A DNA stretch of 20,928 nt from a virus. Location of the stretch: positions 1 to 20,928 of the IMG/VR virus record IMGVR_UViG_3300047564_002279; one strand, written 5' to 3'. The position numbers were made by a program, and so were the translations under genes. The notes beneath the pieces were generated by a model. The model was not told the origin of the DNA. It saw only the letters and a program-made list of their open reading frames with translations, and ran no database searches. Positions 1-6,583 of the stretch are shown piece after piece (the first letter of the stretch is position 1; each line of letters opens with the position of its first letter).

Positions 1-127
1 TGGCTGCGCAGGAATTAAGCATATTATTTGTTACTCGGAGTTAATTCCCCCCTCACACATCAACACTATACTTCATCGGCTGCATCGGGATATCATATAG
101 CCTGCGATAATTGATGGAGAGATAGCG

Positions 128-340
128 ATGAGTAAAATGGAATGGTATCAAGAAAATATTAAGTGTTATGTCAATCCTAGTGAAGCGCATAACTTTTTAG
201 CGGTGAGTTACGTTAAATCAGCGTCTGTTATGCAAGCAACAACATTGATGTGCAGTCATTGCTTACAAATTATAGAATTAAAAGATGTTCAAGAATTTAA
301 TCATGAAGCTACGCTTTTATGTACTTCAGATAGTGTTTGA
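128..340 (+). CDS. Small hypothetical phage protein with one CxxC pair
   Basis: I do not recognise this 70-residue protein. It is soluble-looking, with no signal peptide or membrane segment. It has cysteines at about residues 13, 42, 45 and 65; the 42/45 pair forms a CSHC knuckle, which could bind a metal, but a second clear pair is missing. The start is supported by GGAGAG at 116-121, seven bases before the ATG. Its last 32 bases overlap, tail to tail, the end of the minus-strand transglycosylase-like gene. It lies just upstream of the structural block, but its role in the virion or in host takeover cannot be told. That it is a gene is fairly likely from the ribosome site; its function is unknown. 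Confidence 0.6.
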   Translation: MSKMEWYQENIKCYVNPSEAHNFLAVSYVKSASVMQATTLMCSHCLQIIELKDVQEFNHEATLLCTSDSV

Positions 341-779
341 TTGAAGTATCTTTTTCTGCTTTTCCTAGGTGTGTGTTGTAATGCTTTTTGTAGTATTCCC
401 ATACACCATCTATGTCCGTGGCCTTTGGTAAAGGTTCTTTGCGTCTACGATAGTGGAGTCTTGCCATCGCTGTCGCAAATCTTAAATCATAAATCATGCG
501 TTCTGGTAACGGCATGTTATGACAAGAAAAATTTAAGGTTAGAAGATTTACAACCATACCATGATTTTTAATATAGTTTTGCCAAATATCGGTATATGTA
601 GCTGGTTCCATCTGATAAATTCCCAGAGCTGGACCTTTAACTTGTTTAAGATATGTACCACCTAAGGATTCACAGGCACAAGTAAAAACGAGTAATTCTT
701 CAGCTTCTGCACTATACATTTGCAACAAGTCTAGTGATGGCTTTATAATTAACTCTCTGAGCTGTTTATTATCAATCAT
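309..779 (-). CDS. Lytic transglycosylase / lysozyme-like phage enzyme
   Basis: This 156-residue protein looks like a phage murein-cleaving enzyme of the SLT/lysozyme-like fold. The visible core is ACESLGG at residues 35-41, with Glu37 as the likely catalytic acid, followed by GPALGIYQMEPAT at 49-61. That is the ExxG...GxxQ pattern of transglycosylases and resembles the N-terminal region of T7 gp16 (ES...GPLGMMQ). A second conserved-looking stretch is ATAMARLHYRRR at 102-113 and HYNTHLGKA at 133-141. There is no signal peptide or membrane anchor. It is the only minus-strand gene here; GGAA precedes the ATG on that strand. It could be a virion-associated hydrolase or an endolysin. The fold is inferred from motifs; the exact cleavage is not known. 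Confidence 0.68.
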   Translation of the reverse strand: MIDNKQLRELIIKPSLDLLQMYSAEAEELLVFTCACESLGGTYLKQVKGPALGIYQMEPATYTDIWQNYIKNHGMVVNLLTLNFSCHNMPLPERMIYDLRFATAMARLHYRRRKEPLPKATDIDGVWEYYKKHYNTHLGKAEKDTSIKHYLKYIKA

Positions 780-814
780 TTGTATTCCTTTTAAATATTA
801 TACATAATGATTGT

Positions 815-821
815 AAAGGAG
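815..821 (+). promoter_or_regulatory. Ribosome binding site deciding the terminase small subunit start
   Basis: AAAGGAG lies nine bases before the ATG at 831. An in-frame ATG also occurs at 807, upstream of this site, but the bases before it (TTAAATATTATACATA) hold no Shine-Dalgarno match. The 831 start is therefore preferred, giving 193 residues instead of 201. Confidence 0.7.
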
Positions 822-830
822 AATCTAACA

Positions 831-1412
831 ATGACCAAATTAGACCCTAAAAAAATTTATGCAACAGTTAAAAAAAATATTAGCTACGATGAAAACAAAC
901 ATTGTTTAATGGTTTTAGAAATCATAGGCAATGGTGGTTCAGTTGCTGAATTTTGCACCCAAGCTTTAGTTTCTGATAGAACATATTACAGATGGCGAAG
1001 AAGCCATCCTATATTTGATGAATGCTCACGAATAGCACATTTACATTCGCAAGTTCTATGGGAACGTGAAGGCGAAGAAAATGCAGATAATTTAGATTTT
1101 AACTGGAGATATTGGGAAGGCATTGGTGCGCAGAAGTTTAATCATGGAAAGCAATCAAGAATTAGATTAAACATTGATGAACACGCAGACCCATATACCC
1201 AATATAAACAACTTGTTCAACAAGCTGGAGAAGGTGATTTAACTGCATCTGAAGTTAAGCAACTGATGGAATCTATCAATATCGGCATACGAAGTTATGA
1301 AAGCTTTAAACTGCAAAGCGAAGTTGATAAGATGAAAGACGACCTAGTTAAGATGAGCGTAGACAATGGCAACAATATCGTCCCAATTGCGGGCTTTACG
1401 CAAACAAATTAA
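831..1412 (+). CDS. Probable terminase small subunit (DNA-packaging, HTH)
   Basis: This 193-residue protein has the look of a phage small terminase subunit, which recognises phage DNA and loads the large subunit for packaging. Residues about 35-58 form a probable helix-turn-helix (GGSVAEFC...SDRTYYRWRR) followed by HPIFDECSRIAHLH, a typical arrangement of small terminases where a DNA-binding helix pair precedes the HPxF segment. The C-terminal half is helical and charged, fitting an oligomerisation domain. It starts 51 bp from the divergent transglycosylase-like gene. The large subunit is not next to it and is not in the window. A generic phage DNA-binding regulator is the alternative. The call rests on motif appearance and on its place before the portal gene. 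Confidence 0.6.
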   Translation: MTKLDPKKIYATVKKNISYDENKHCLMVLEIIGNGGSVAEFCTQALVSDRTYYRWRRSHPIFDECSRIAHLHSQVLWEREGEENADNLDFNWRYWEGIGAQKFNHGKQSRIRLNIDEHADPYTQYKQLVQQAGEGDLTASEVKQLMESINIGIRSYESFKLQSEVDKMKDDLVKMSVDNGNNIVPIAGFTQTN

Positions 1413-1500
1413 ACTACCTCATAGAATAATATTTGTAGACCGTGAAATAAAGACGCATGAGTTTGCAGAAAAAACAATCTATGTCCATATATGGATTTAA
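1366..1500 (+). CDS. Possible 44-residue basic small protein
   Basis: A short ORF begins inside the end of the terminase small subunit gene and runs to a stop that touches the Shine-Dalgarno site of the next gene (TTTAAGGAG), so it exactly fills an otherwise empty 97-bp gap. The product starts MATISSQLRALRKQIKLP and continues with RIIFVDREIKTHEF; it is basic near the N terminus and ends in aromatic and hydrophobic residues. The upstream site is weak (AGATGAG). There is an in-frame stop just before the ATG, so it is not an extension of a longer frame. I do not recognise a family. The tight fit argues for a gene; the weak ribosome site and small size argue against. Confidence 0.4.
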   Translation: MATISSQLRALRKQIKLPHRIIFVDREIKTHEFAEKTIYVHIWI

Positions 1501-1509
1501 GGAGATAAA

Positions 1510-1794
1510 ATGAGCTGGTTATCAAAAGGTTTAAAAAATTTAGAAGGCGCAATAGCAAGTGTTATTCCTCATCAAACTGCTGCTGAAAGACGAATGAAGT
1601 CTGATATGATTAGTCAGTACTATCAACAAAAAGAAACTGCTATGGCTGAACAACAACGTGTTGGAGCTGAAAAACAAGCAGAACAAAAACGTATACAAGA
1701 AAAAACTATTCGTGCTATGAGAAGAAAGTATCGTGCAGGTGGATTTATGCAACCAATGACTGATGCTTCTGGAATGCAAGAAAAATTAGGATAA
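1510..1794 (+). CDS. Small coiled-coil phage protein upstream of portal
   Basis: This 94-residue protein has a strong start (AAGGAGATAAA before the ATG). Residues about 25-70 are rich in Glu, Lys, Gln and Ala and should form a long helix or coiled coil. The C-terminal part carries IRAMRRKYRAGGF at 67-79 and a short Gly/Met tail. Its place directly before the portal gene matches T7 gene 7.3, a small tail-assembly and adsorption protein, and gp7.3 also carries a basic RAGG stretch, but this resemblance is slight and positional only. The next start (portal) is three bases after its stop, so the two are translated together. I treat it as a small virion-assembly protein of unknown exact role. Confidence 0.7.
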   Translation: MSWLSKGLKNLEGAIASVIPHQTAAERRMKSDMISQYYQQKETAMAEQQRVGAEKQAEQKRIQEKTIRAMRRKYRAGGFMQPMTDASGMQEKLG

Positions 1795-1797
1795 AAC

Positions 1798-3372
1798 ATG
1801 GCTGAGCTACTAGACCAATTTAAGCAACGATACAACCGTGCTATGCAAATAAGCTACCTTTGGGCTAGTCTGCATGAAGCATGTTATTTTTACGCAATAC
1901 CAAACCGCAATCGTTTTTGGCGACCTAAAGAACAACAAGGTGAAGCAAAAGGTACTCGTGTGTACGATACCACGGCGATTGAGGCAACAAAAACTTTTGT
2001 TAGTAAGCTCCATACTGCAATGACTCCTCCACAAACGCAATGGGGCTTTCTATCAATTGATCCAGAATTTGATGAAGATGATGCTGGCATAAGTCGTGAT
2101 GATGCTCAACGCATGCTTAATGATTACATGCGCAAACTATTTGAATTTATACATGATTCAAATTTTGATGTAGTTATTAATGAATGTTATTTTGATTTAG
2201 CAGTTGGAACTTCATGCTTGGTTATCAATCAATATACTGATGAACAACCATTATTATTTACTAGCATTCCATTAGATAAAATTGCTATTGAAGAAGCAAT
2301 GACTGGAAAAATAGAATCTTGGTATAGAAACTGGGAAGATGTTAAAGCTAATGAAATAACTGTTCGTTGGCCTAAAGCAATTCTTCCTGCTGAATTGAAG
2401 CGTGAAATAAAAAACAATCCTGATTATACTTTAAAAATTGTTTATGAGGGAGTGATGTACAACCCTCAAAATGAAAAAAAATATCAGTATGTTGTATGTT
2501 CTGATAACAATGTTTTTTATACTGAAAACTTTGAGGTTAATCCGGGAATTGTCTGGCGTTTTCAAAAAACCAATGCTGATACATATGGTCGTGGTCCAAT
2601 CATGGATGCGCTTCCATCTATTATTAGTTTAAATGAGCTTGCACGCATTGAACTTGCTGCTGCAAACTTAAACACATTTAAACCATACATGGCTTTTAGT
2701 GATGCGGTGTTTAATCCACATACATTTAAAATGCAACCAATGACGGTAATACCCATTGCGCCATTAGGCTCTTCTGGGCAAGTACCATTAATTCCATTGC
2801 CTGATACTTCTAATCCACAATTTAGCCAATTGTCGATACAAGACTTAAGAATGCAAATTCGTTCACTGCTGTTTGCGGATTCTTTAATTCCAACTGACAG
2901 TAAGCAACCAGTAAGTGCGACGGAAGTAATGATTCAAAAACAAAGTCTTGCTGAACGTATTGGGCCTTTATTTTCAAGATTGCAACAAGAATTCTTGTGG
3001 CCTGTTATTGAGAGATGCTCATATATTCTTGATAAAATGGGACTGTTACCATATCCACAAATTGATAGAAAAATGATATCATTTGTCTATCGTTCGCCAT
3101 TAGCGTTAGCAAAAGGACAAGAGCAGATTGCAAGATTTACTCAATACTTTCAATTATTACAAGGTATTAGTGGTCCAGAAGCTGCACAGATTTTTATTAA
3201 CCCAATGGAATATCCATATTTACTAGCTGATTTAATGCAAATTGATAATCGGTTATTAAATGCGCCAGCGCAAGTACAACAAACTATGCAGGCACAACAG
3301 GATAAACGGAACGAAATGCAGGATATGATGATGCAACAAGGTGGACAACCACCTCAACTACCACAGGTGTAA
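1798..3372 (+). CDS. Portal protein (T7 gp8-like head-tail connector)
   Basis: The 524-residue product is a podovirus portal, the dodecameric ring at the unique capsid vertex through which DNA is packaged and ejected and onto which the tail is built. The length is close to T7 gp8 (536). Family signatures are VYDTTAIEATKTFVSKLHTA near residues 55-74, followed by MTPPQTQW, and VSATEVMIQKQ...ERIGPLFSRLQQEFLWPVIER at about 372-405, both typical of the head-tail connector family. The C-terminal 40 residues are rich in Gln and Met, as is common in this family. AGGA lies inside the end of the previous gene, eight bases before the ATG. It heads the head-gene block and is followed at once by a small Bbp19-like gene. 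Confidence 0.95.
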   Translation: MAELLDQFKQRYNRAMQISYLWASLHEACYFYAIPNRNRFWRPKEQQGEAKGTRVYDTTAIEATKTFVSKLHTAMTPPQTQWGFLSIDPEFDEDDAGISRDDAQRMLNDYMRKLFEFIHDSNFDVVINECYFDLAVGTSCLVINQYTDEQPLLFTSIPLDKIAIEEAMTGKIESWYRNWEDVKANEITVRWPKAILPAELKREIKNNPDYTLKIVYEGVMYNPQNEKKYQYVVCSDNNVFYTENFEVNPGIVWRFQKTNADTYGRGPIMDALPSIISLNELARIELAAANLNTFKPYMAFSDAVFNPHTFKMQPMTVIPIAPLGSSGQVPLIPLPDTSNPQFSQLSIQDLRMQIRSLLFADSLIPTDSKQPVSATEVMIQKQSLAERIGPLFSRLQQEFLWPVIERCSYILDKMGLLPYPQIDRKMISFVYRSPLALAKGQEQIARFTQYFQLLQGISGPEAAQIFINPMEYPYLLADLMQIDNRLLNAPAQVQQTMQAQQDKRNEMQDMMMQQGGQPPQLPQV

Positions 3373-3373
3373 A

Positions 3374-3679
3374 ATGAGCAATCCGTATATTGAACCGCAA
3401 AATTATTATGAAAATTACCAAACTGCTGAACAACCAAAAGAAGGTATAGCTCTTGATGAGTTATGCTGGCATGTTTTTAATACAGAAGATGGAAAAAAGC
3501 TTTTGGAAATCATGAAAGACCGGTTTATTCTAACAGCAACACCCGGACCTATTAATGAAACATATCCAAATATGTGTGTTTTTTATGAAGGTTTTCGTGA
3601 AGCGTTTAGGCAAATTATTGGTAGTGTACAATCTTATCAAATTAAAAAAGATAACGAGGCTAAACAGGCAGGTGTTTAA
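3374..3679 (+). CDS. Bbp19-like small phage protein
   Basis: The frame is open from a GTG at 3341 inside the portal gene, but the ATG at 3374, two bases after the portal stop and preceded by AGGTG, is the likely start and gives 101 residues. The core reads CWHVFNTEDGKKLLEIMKDRF and later FYEGFREAFRQIIGSV. This pattern (aromatic, F.t.dGkk.L..m..rf, then a G.R..i..I helix) is that of the Bbp19-like domain found between portal and scaffold genes in podoviruses such as Bordetella phage BPP-1. Its function is not established. Its stop overlaps the scaffold start by one base (TAATG), so the two are probably translationally coupled, which suggests a role in head assembly. Confidence 0.72.
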   Translation: MSNPYIEPQNYYENYQTAEQPKEGIALDELCWHVFNTEDGKKLLEIMKDRFILTATPGPINETYPNMCVFYEGFREAFRQIIGSVQSYQIKKDNEAKQAGV

Positions 3680-4380
3680 TGGGTTTTGATACTATTTCAG
3701 CAACAGTAGAAGATATGGCTATTCAAGATTCTGGAATTTCGAATACTCCAGAACCAGCATGGTGGTTAGATGATAATACACCGGGCGTAGGTGATAGACC
3801 TGAATGGTTACCTAGCCAATTTAAAAAAGCCTCTGATGTTGCCAAGTCATATCAGGAACTACAAAAACGTTTTGGTGAAGCTCCTAGTGAGTATTCTTGG
3901 GAAGCAGGCAAAGGATGGGTTGAGCCGGATTACGAACCTTTTCAAGAACTAGCTCAATTTGCAAAATCAAAGCGTGTTCCACAAGAGGTAATGGATAAAA
4001 TGCTATCCACGGTTGGAAAATATTTAGATGAATTTGGTGTTGACTATGAAGCTGAAAAACAAGCTTTAGGTGAAAAAGCAGATGAACGTTTAGATATTTT
4101 AAATAACTGGGCTAGAAGCAATTTATCAGAACAAAGTTTTCAAGCACTTACAACCAATCTTAGAACGGCTGATGCAGTTTTAGCACTAGAAGAATTGAGG
4201 TCAAAAATGTTAGGACAAAATACAATGATACCCGGTAATGAGCAAGCGCAATCAGATGGCGTGTTTAGCTTAGAAGACCTGCAAACTGAACTAACTCAAA
4301 ATATAGAGAAGTATAAATCTGACCCACGCTATAGACGTGAAATTACAGAAAAAATTGAAAGATTGCAAAATAATCGATAA
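3679..4380 (+). CDS. Scaffolding / capsid assembly protein (T7 gp9-like)
   Basis: This 233-residue acidic, mostly helical protein lies between portal and major capsid genes, the standard place of the scaffold. It carries the usual N-terminal feature of T7-like scaffolds, RPEWLPSQFKKASDVAKSYQ at residues 40-59, followed by LQKRFG, with a Trp- and Pro-rich acidic stretch before it. The C-terminal part (about 190-233) is a charged helix expected to contact the capsid shell. It is shorter than T7 gp9 (307). It starts by a TAATG overlap with the preceding gene and is followed by a 142-bp non-coding gap before the capsid gene. Scaffolds guide capsid closure and leave before or during packaging. Confidence 0.88.
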   Translation: MGFDTISATVEDMAIQDSGISNTPEPAWWLDDNTPGVGDRPEWLPSQFKKASDVAKSYQELQKRFGEAPSEYSWEAGKGWVEPDYEPFQELAQFAKSKRVPQEVMDKMLSTVGKYLDEFGVDYEAEKQALGEKADERLDILNNWARSNLSEQSFQALTTNLRTADAVLALEELRSKMLGQNTMIPGNEQAQSDGVFSLEDLQTELTQNIEKYKSDPRYRREITEKIERLQNNR

Positions 4381-4390
4381 ATCTTTAAAC

Positions 4391-4438
4391 TAAATGCAAG
4401 TGTCCAGTTTTCTGGAGAAATTGGAAAACTTGCATTTA
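4391..4438 (+). promoter_or_regulatory. Nested inverted repeat upstream of the capsid gene
   Basis: TAAATGCAAGT at 4391-4401 is perfectly matched by ACTTGCATTTA at 4428-4438, an 11-bp stem. Inside it, TCCAG at 4403-4407 and CTGGA at 4412-4416 can form a second small hairpin with a TTTT loop. An alternative pairing extends the outer stem by joining AGTTTTC to GAAAACT. In the RNA this would be a branched or switching hairpin about 85 bases before the capsid start. No U-run follows it directly, so it is not a classical terminator; the T-rich tracts come only at about 4487-4509. It may be a transcript processing or stabilising element that sets the capsid mRNA level. It sits in the largest gap within the head-tail gene block. 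Confidence 0.5.
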
Positions 4439-4522
4439 CGGCCCTTATTGGACAACCAGACAAATTCAAGCCCAATTTAAAACGAGTTTTTTATTTATTA
4501 ACTTTTTTTAGAGGGGACAATT

Positions 4523-5353
4523 ATGTCTACATCTTTGACCAATGTACAACAGATTGAGTTCGATGCACTCGTAAAAGCAGAATATCGTTCGCAAGGTTTT
4601 TTACTTCGTGATTCCGTTCGTATGAAATATGATGTTATCGGTGCGCAAGTAGAATTTCGTAAAGTAAACCAAGTTATTTCTGTACCAACTGCTTATTTAG
4701 CTGCTGTTACAATTCAAGATCCTGGCTACAATAAAGTTCTATGTACTTTACAAAAATACACTACACCAACCGCAGTGGATGAAGTGCAAGAATTAACAGT
4801 TAACTTTGACGCTAAAATGGAAAACGCCATGTTAGTCGCTCAAGCTATGGGTCGTCGTTCTGACCAGATTACAATTGACGCAATTGCTGCTGACGTTGGT
4901 GACACTATTCCAGATGGTGGTACTAACTTTAACTACGAAAAATTCACCCAATGTTTAGAATTTTTTGATAATCATGCAGTACCATTAGCTGAAAGATTTG
5001 TTGCTATGTCTGCAAGTAACTTCAAATCTTTAATGCAAGATGACCAATTCACCAGTACATTCTATACTCGTAACGATCCAATCGACCGTGCACGTATTCG
5101 TGAATACTTAGGCTTTAACGTCGTTATCATTCCTCAAATGACTGAAGGTGGTTTACCACAAGTTGGTAACATCCAAACTGCTTTAGCTTGGCACAAAATG
5201 TCTACTGGTATGGGTATCGGCATGAACTTCCGTACTGAAATCAACTACATTCCACAAAACACTTCTTACTTAGTAAACGGTGTATTTTCTGCTGGTGCGG
5301 TTGTAATTGATAATCGTGGTACATTAGCAATTGAATGTGATATCACTGCTTAA
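4523..5353 (+). CDS. Major capsid protein
   Basis: The 276-residue product is the shell protein, of the short HK97-fold phage capsid type. The position directly after the scaffold, the strong ribosome site (GAGGGG at 4511-4516, seven bases before the ATG) and the typical N-terminal segment (MSTSLTNVQQIEFDALVKAE, then DSVRMKYDV) support this. Later parts include FDAKMENAMLVAQAMGRRSD near 97-116, expected in the long spine helix and its flank, and a C-terminal strand region that reads NTSYLVNGVFSAGAVVIDNRG. It is shorter than T7 gp10A (345). Codon use differs from its neighbours: 12 of 13 arginines are CGT, and more codons end in C, which fits very high expression. There is no sign of the T7-type capsid frameshift extension. 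Confidence 0.93.
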   Translation: MSTSLTNVQQIEFDALVKAEYRSQGFLLRDSVRMKYDVIGAQVEFRKVNQVISVPTAYLAAVTIQDPGYNKVLCTLQKYTTPTAVDEVQELTVNFDAKMENAMLVAQAMGRRSDQITIDAIAADVGDTIPDGGTNFNYEKFTQCLEFFDNHAVPLAERFVAMSASNFKSLMQDDQFTSTFYTRNDPIDRARIREYLGFNVVIIPQMTEGGLPQVGNIQTALAWHKMSTGMGIGMNFRTEINYIPQNTSYLVNGVFSAGAVVIDNRGTLAIECDITA

Positions 5354-5367
5354 TAAGGGGAATTATA

Positions 5368-5964
5368 ATGGCTTTTAATGATTCAAGATGGACTAGACAA
5401 ACTCTAGCTTTTAACTCTGGTCGTGTAGTTACTGATGCAGGCCCTGAAAATGGCCCAGCAATATTTACCTATGCTTCTGCAACTGACAATATTGCAACTG
5501 TAACTGCAGCCGACTATTTTGCGCCTGTTGTTTATGATTTAGCAGTTGGCGACTTAATTTTTATCGATGCATCTGATGCAGACGGTATTTATTTAGTAAG
5601 CGCTGTTGATCGTGATTTAGGAACTATTTCTGTAGTTTCTTATGGTCCTGCTGGCGCTGTTGCAACTGCTAATATTCAAGCTGGTGCTGTAACTTTAGCA
5701 AAATTAGCTGCTGGAATTACACCTAGTCATGTTGTGAAATATGCTGCACAGTACACAACTACCGGTGGTTCTGCATCTGAAGCAATTACTGTAAATGGCG
5801 TATTAGCTACTGACTTAGTATTTATTCAAGTTAAAAACGATGGTACTAATAATCGCACAGTTTTAGCTGCTGCTGCAACATTAGATACTATCACCGTTAC
5901 ATTCTCTGGAGACCCTGGTGCTGACTTAGTTCTGTACTATCAAGTCTTAAGAGCTGCTGTTTAA
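5368..5964 (+). CDS. Probable capsid decoration / head-fibre protein
   Basis: This 198-residue protein follows the capsid gene by 14 bases and has a strong ribosome site (AAGGGG). The N-terminal part (about 20-95) is beta-rich and hydrophobic, of a kind common just after the capsid gene in podoviruses. Residues 101-117 (TANIQAGAVTLAKLAAG) form the short trimerising linker often seen in fibres. The C-terminal part, EAITVNGVLATDLVFIQV to ITVTFSGDPGADLVLYYQ, is a small beta-sandwich of the type found on phage decoration proteins and fibre tips. It is Ala- and Thr-rich and has no cysteine. It probably sits on the capsid surface; a tail-associated fibre is the alternative. The role is inferred from place and composition. 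Confidence 0.62.
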   Translation: MAFNDSRWTRQTLAFNSGRVVTDAGPENGPAIFTYASATDNIATVTAADYFAPVVYDLAVGDLIFIDASDADGIYLVSAVDRDLGTISVVSYGPAGAVATANIQAGAVTLAKLAAGITPSHVVKYAAQYTTTGGSASEAITVNGVLATDLVFIQVKNDGTNNRTVLAAAATLDTITVTFSGDPGADLVLYYQVLRAAV

Positions 5965-5984
5965 TAATTGAGGAGCGCAGGAGT

Positions 5985-6575
5985 ATGATTACCAAAACAT
6001 CCATTATATCAAATGCGGTGACACAGTTGGGCCATGCTCCTGTTGTTTCCTTAATTAACCAAGATGAGCTTATAGTTTCTGCTGAACAGGCTTATGACAT
6101 GCTGTTACCTAGTGTTTTGTCTCAAGGTAACTGGAGATTTGCGACAAAGATAGAACAATTAAGCAAACTTGTTGAAACACCCCCAGCACCATATAAATAT
6201 GTTTATCAATTACCAAGTGGATGGTTAAAAACCTTAAGCGTTTGGCCCAATACATATGACTGGGATATTTTTCATGGTAATAAAATCTATGCGTTTCAAG
6301 ATACTGAATGGTATATGCAATTTGTATATCAACCAGACGTATCTATGTTGCCACCATGGTTTGTAAATTATTTTGTATTTGAAATTTCAACGTACCTTTG
6401 TTTAAGTAACGCAGAGAAAACAGACTATTATGCTGTTCTTGAAAAAAAGAGAATAGAAATGCAAGCTTTAGCGATGGGTGTTGATTGCCAAAATAGACCG
6501 CAATTTACACAAGTTGATTTTCCAGTGTTAGGAAATCGTTATATTGGCGGTGTTTATCCAAACTCTTTATCATAG
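5985..6575 (+). CDS. Tail tubular protein A (T7 gp11-like)
   Basis: The 196-residue product has the same length as T7 gp11, the adaptor ring that joins the portal to the tail nozzle. Family traits are an N-terminal helix with ISNAVTQLGHAPVVSL and EQAYDMLLPSVL, then the tight SQGNWRFATKI (residues 47-56, with Trp50) and YQLPSGWLK at 74-82, the segment where members of this family carry y.LP. An aromatic C-terminal half follows. The gene has two AG-rich sites just before the ATG (GAGGAG and CAGGAG) and lies eight bases before the tail tubular protein B gene, the usual pair. I am confident in the assignment from both sequence and gene order. Confidence 0.9.
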   Translation: MITKTSIISNAVTQLGHAPVVSLINQDELIVSAEQAYDMLLPSVLSQGNWRFATKIEQLSKLVETPPAPYKYVYQLPSGWLKTLSVWPNTYDWDIFHGNKIYAFQDTEWYMQFVYQPDVSMLPPWFVNYFVFEISTYLCLSNAEKTDYYAVLEKKRIEMQALAMGVDCQNRPQFTQVDFPVLGNRYIGGVYPNSLS

Positions 6576-6583
6576 GAATTGAT

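Noticed and set aside
1-127. Possible end of an upstream gene or a promoter
   Set aside because: Short open stretches end at 18, 44 and 102 in the three forward frames, but none can be chosen, and no pair of -35/-10 boxes with good spacing was seen.
341-571. 76-residue ORF on the plus strand
   Set aside because: It is the antisense shadow of the transglycosylase-like gene, starts without a ribosome site and has odd composition.
4391-4438. Rho-independent terminator
   Set aside because: The stem is AT-rich and no U-run follows directly; the T tracts come some 50 bases later.
4394-4480. 28-residue ORF in the gap before the capsid gene, a possible leader peptide
   Set aside because: It has no Shine-Dalgarno site and overlaps the inverted repeat; a leader role cannot be shown.
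4495-4522. T7-type RNA polymerase promoter ahead of the capsid gene (AT-rich then GAGGGGA)
   Set aside because: The match to known promoters is poor, and the G run is needed as the ribosome site only seven bases before the ATG, leaving too short a leader.
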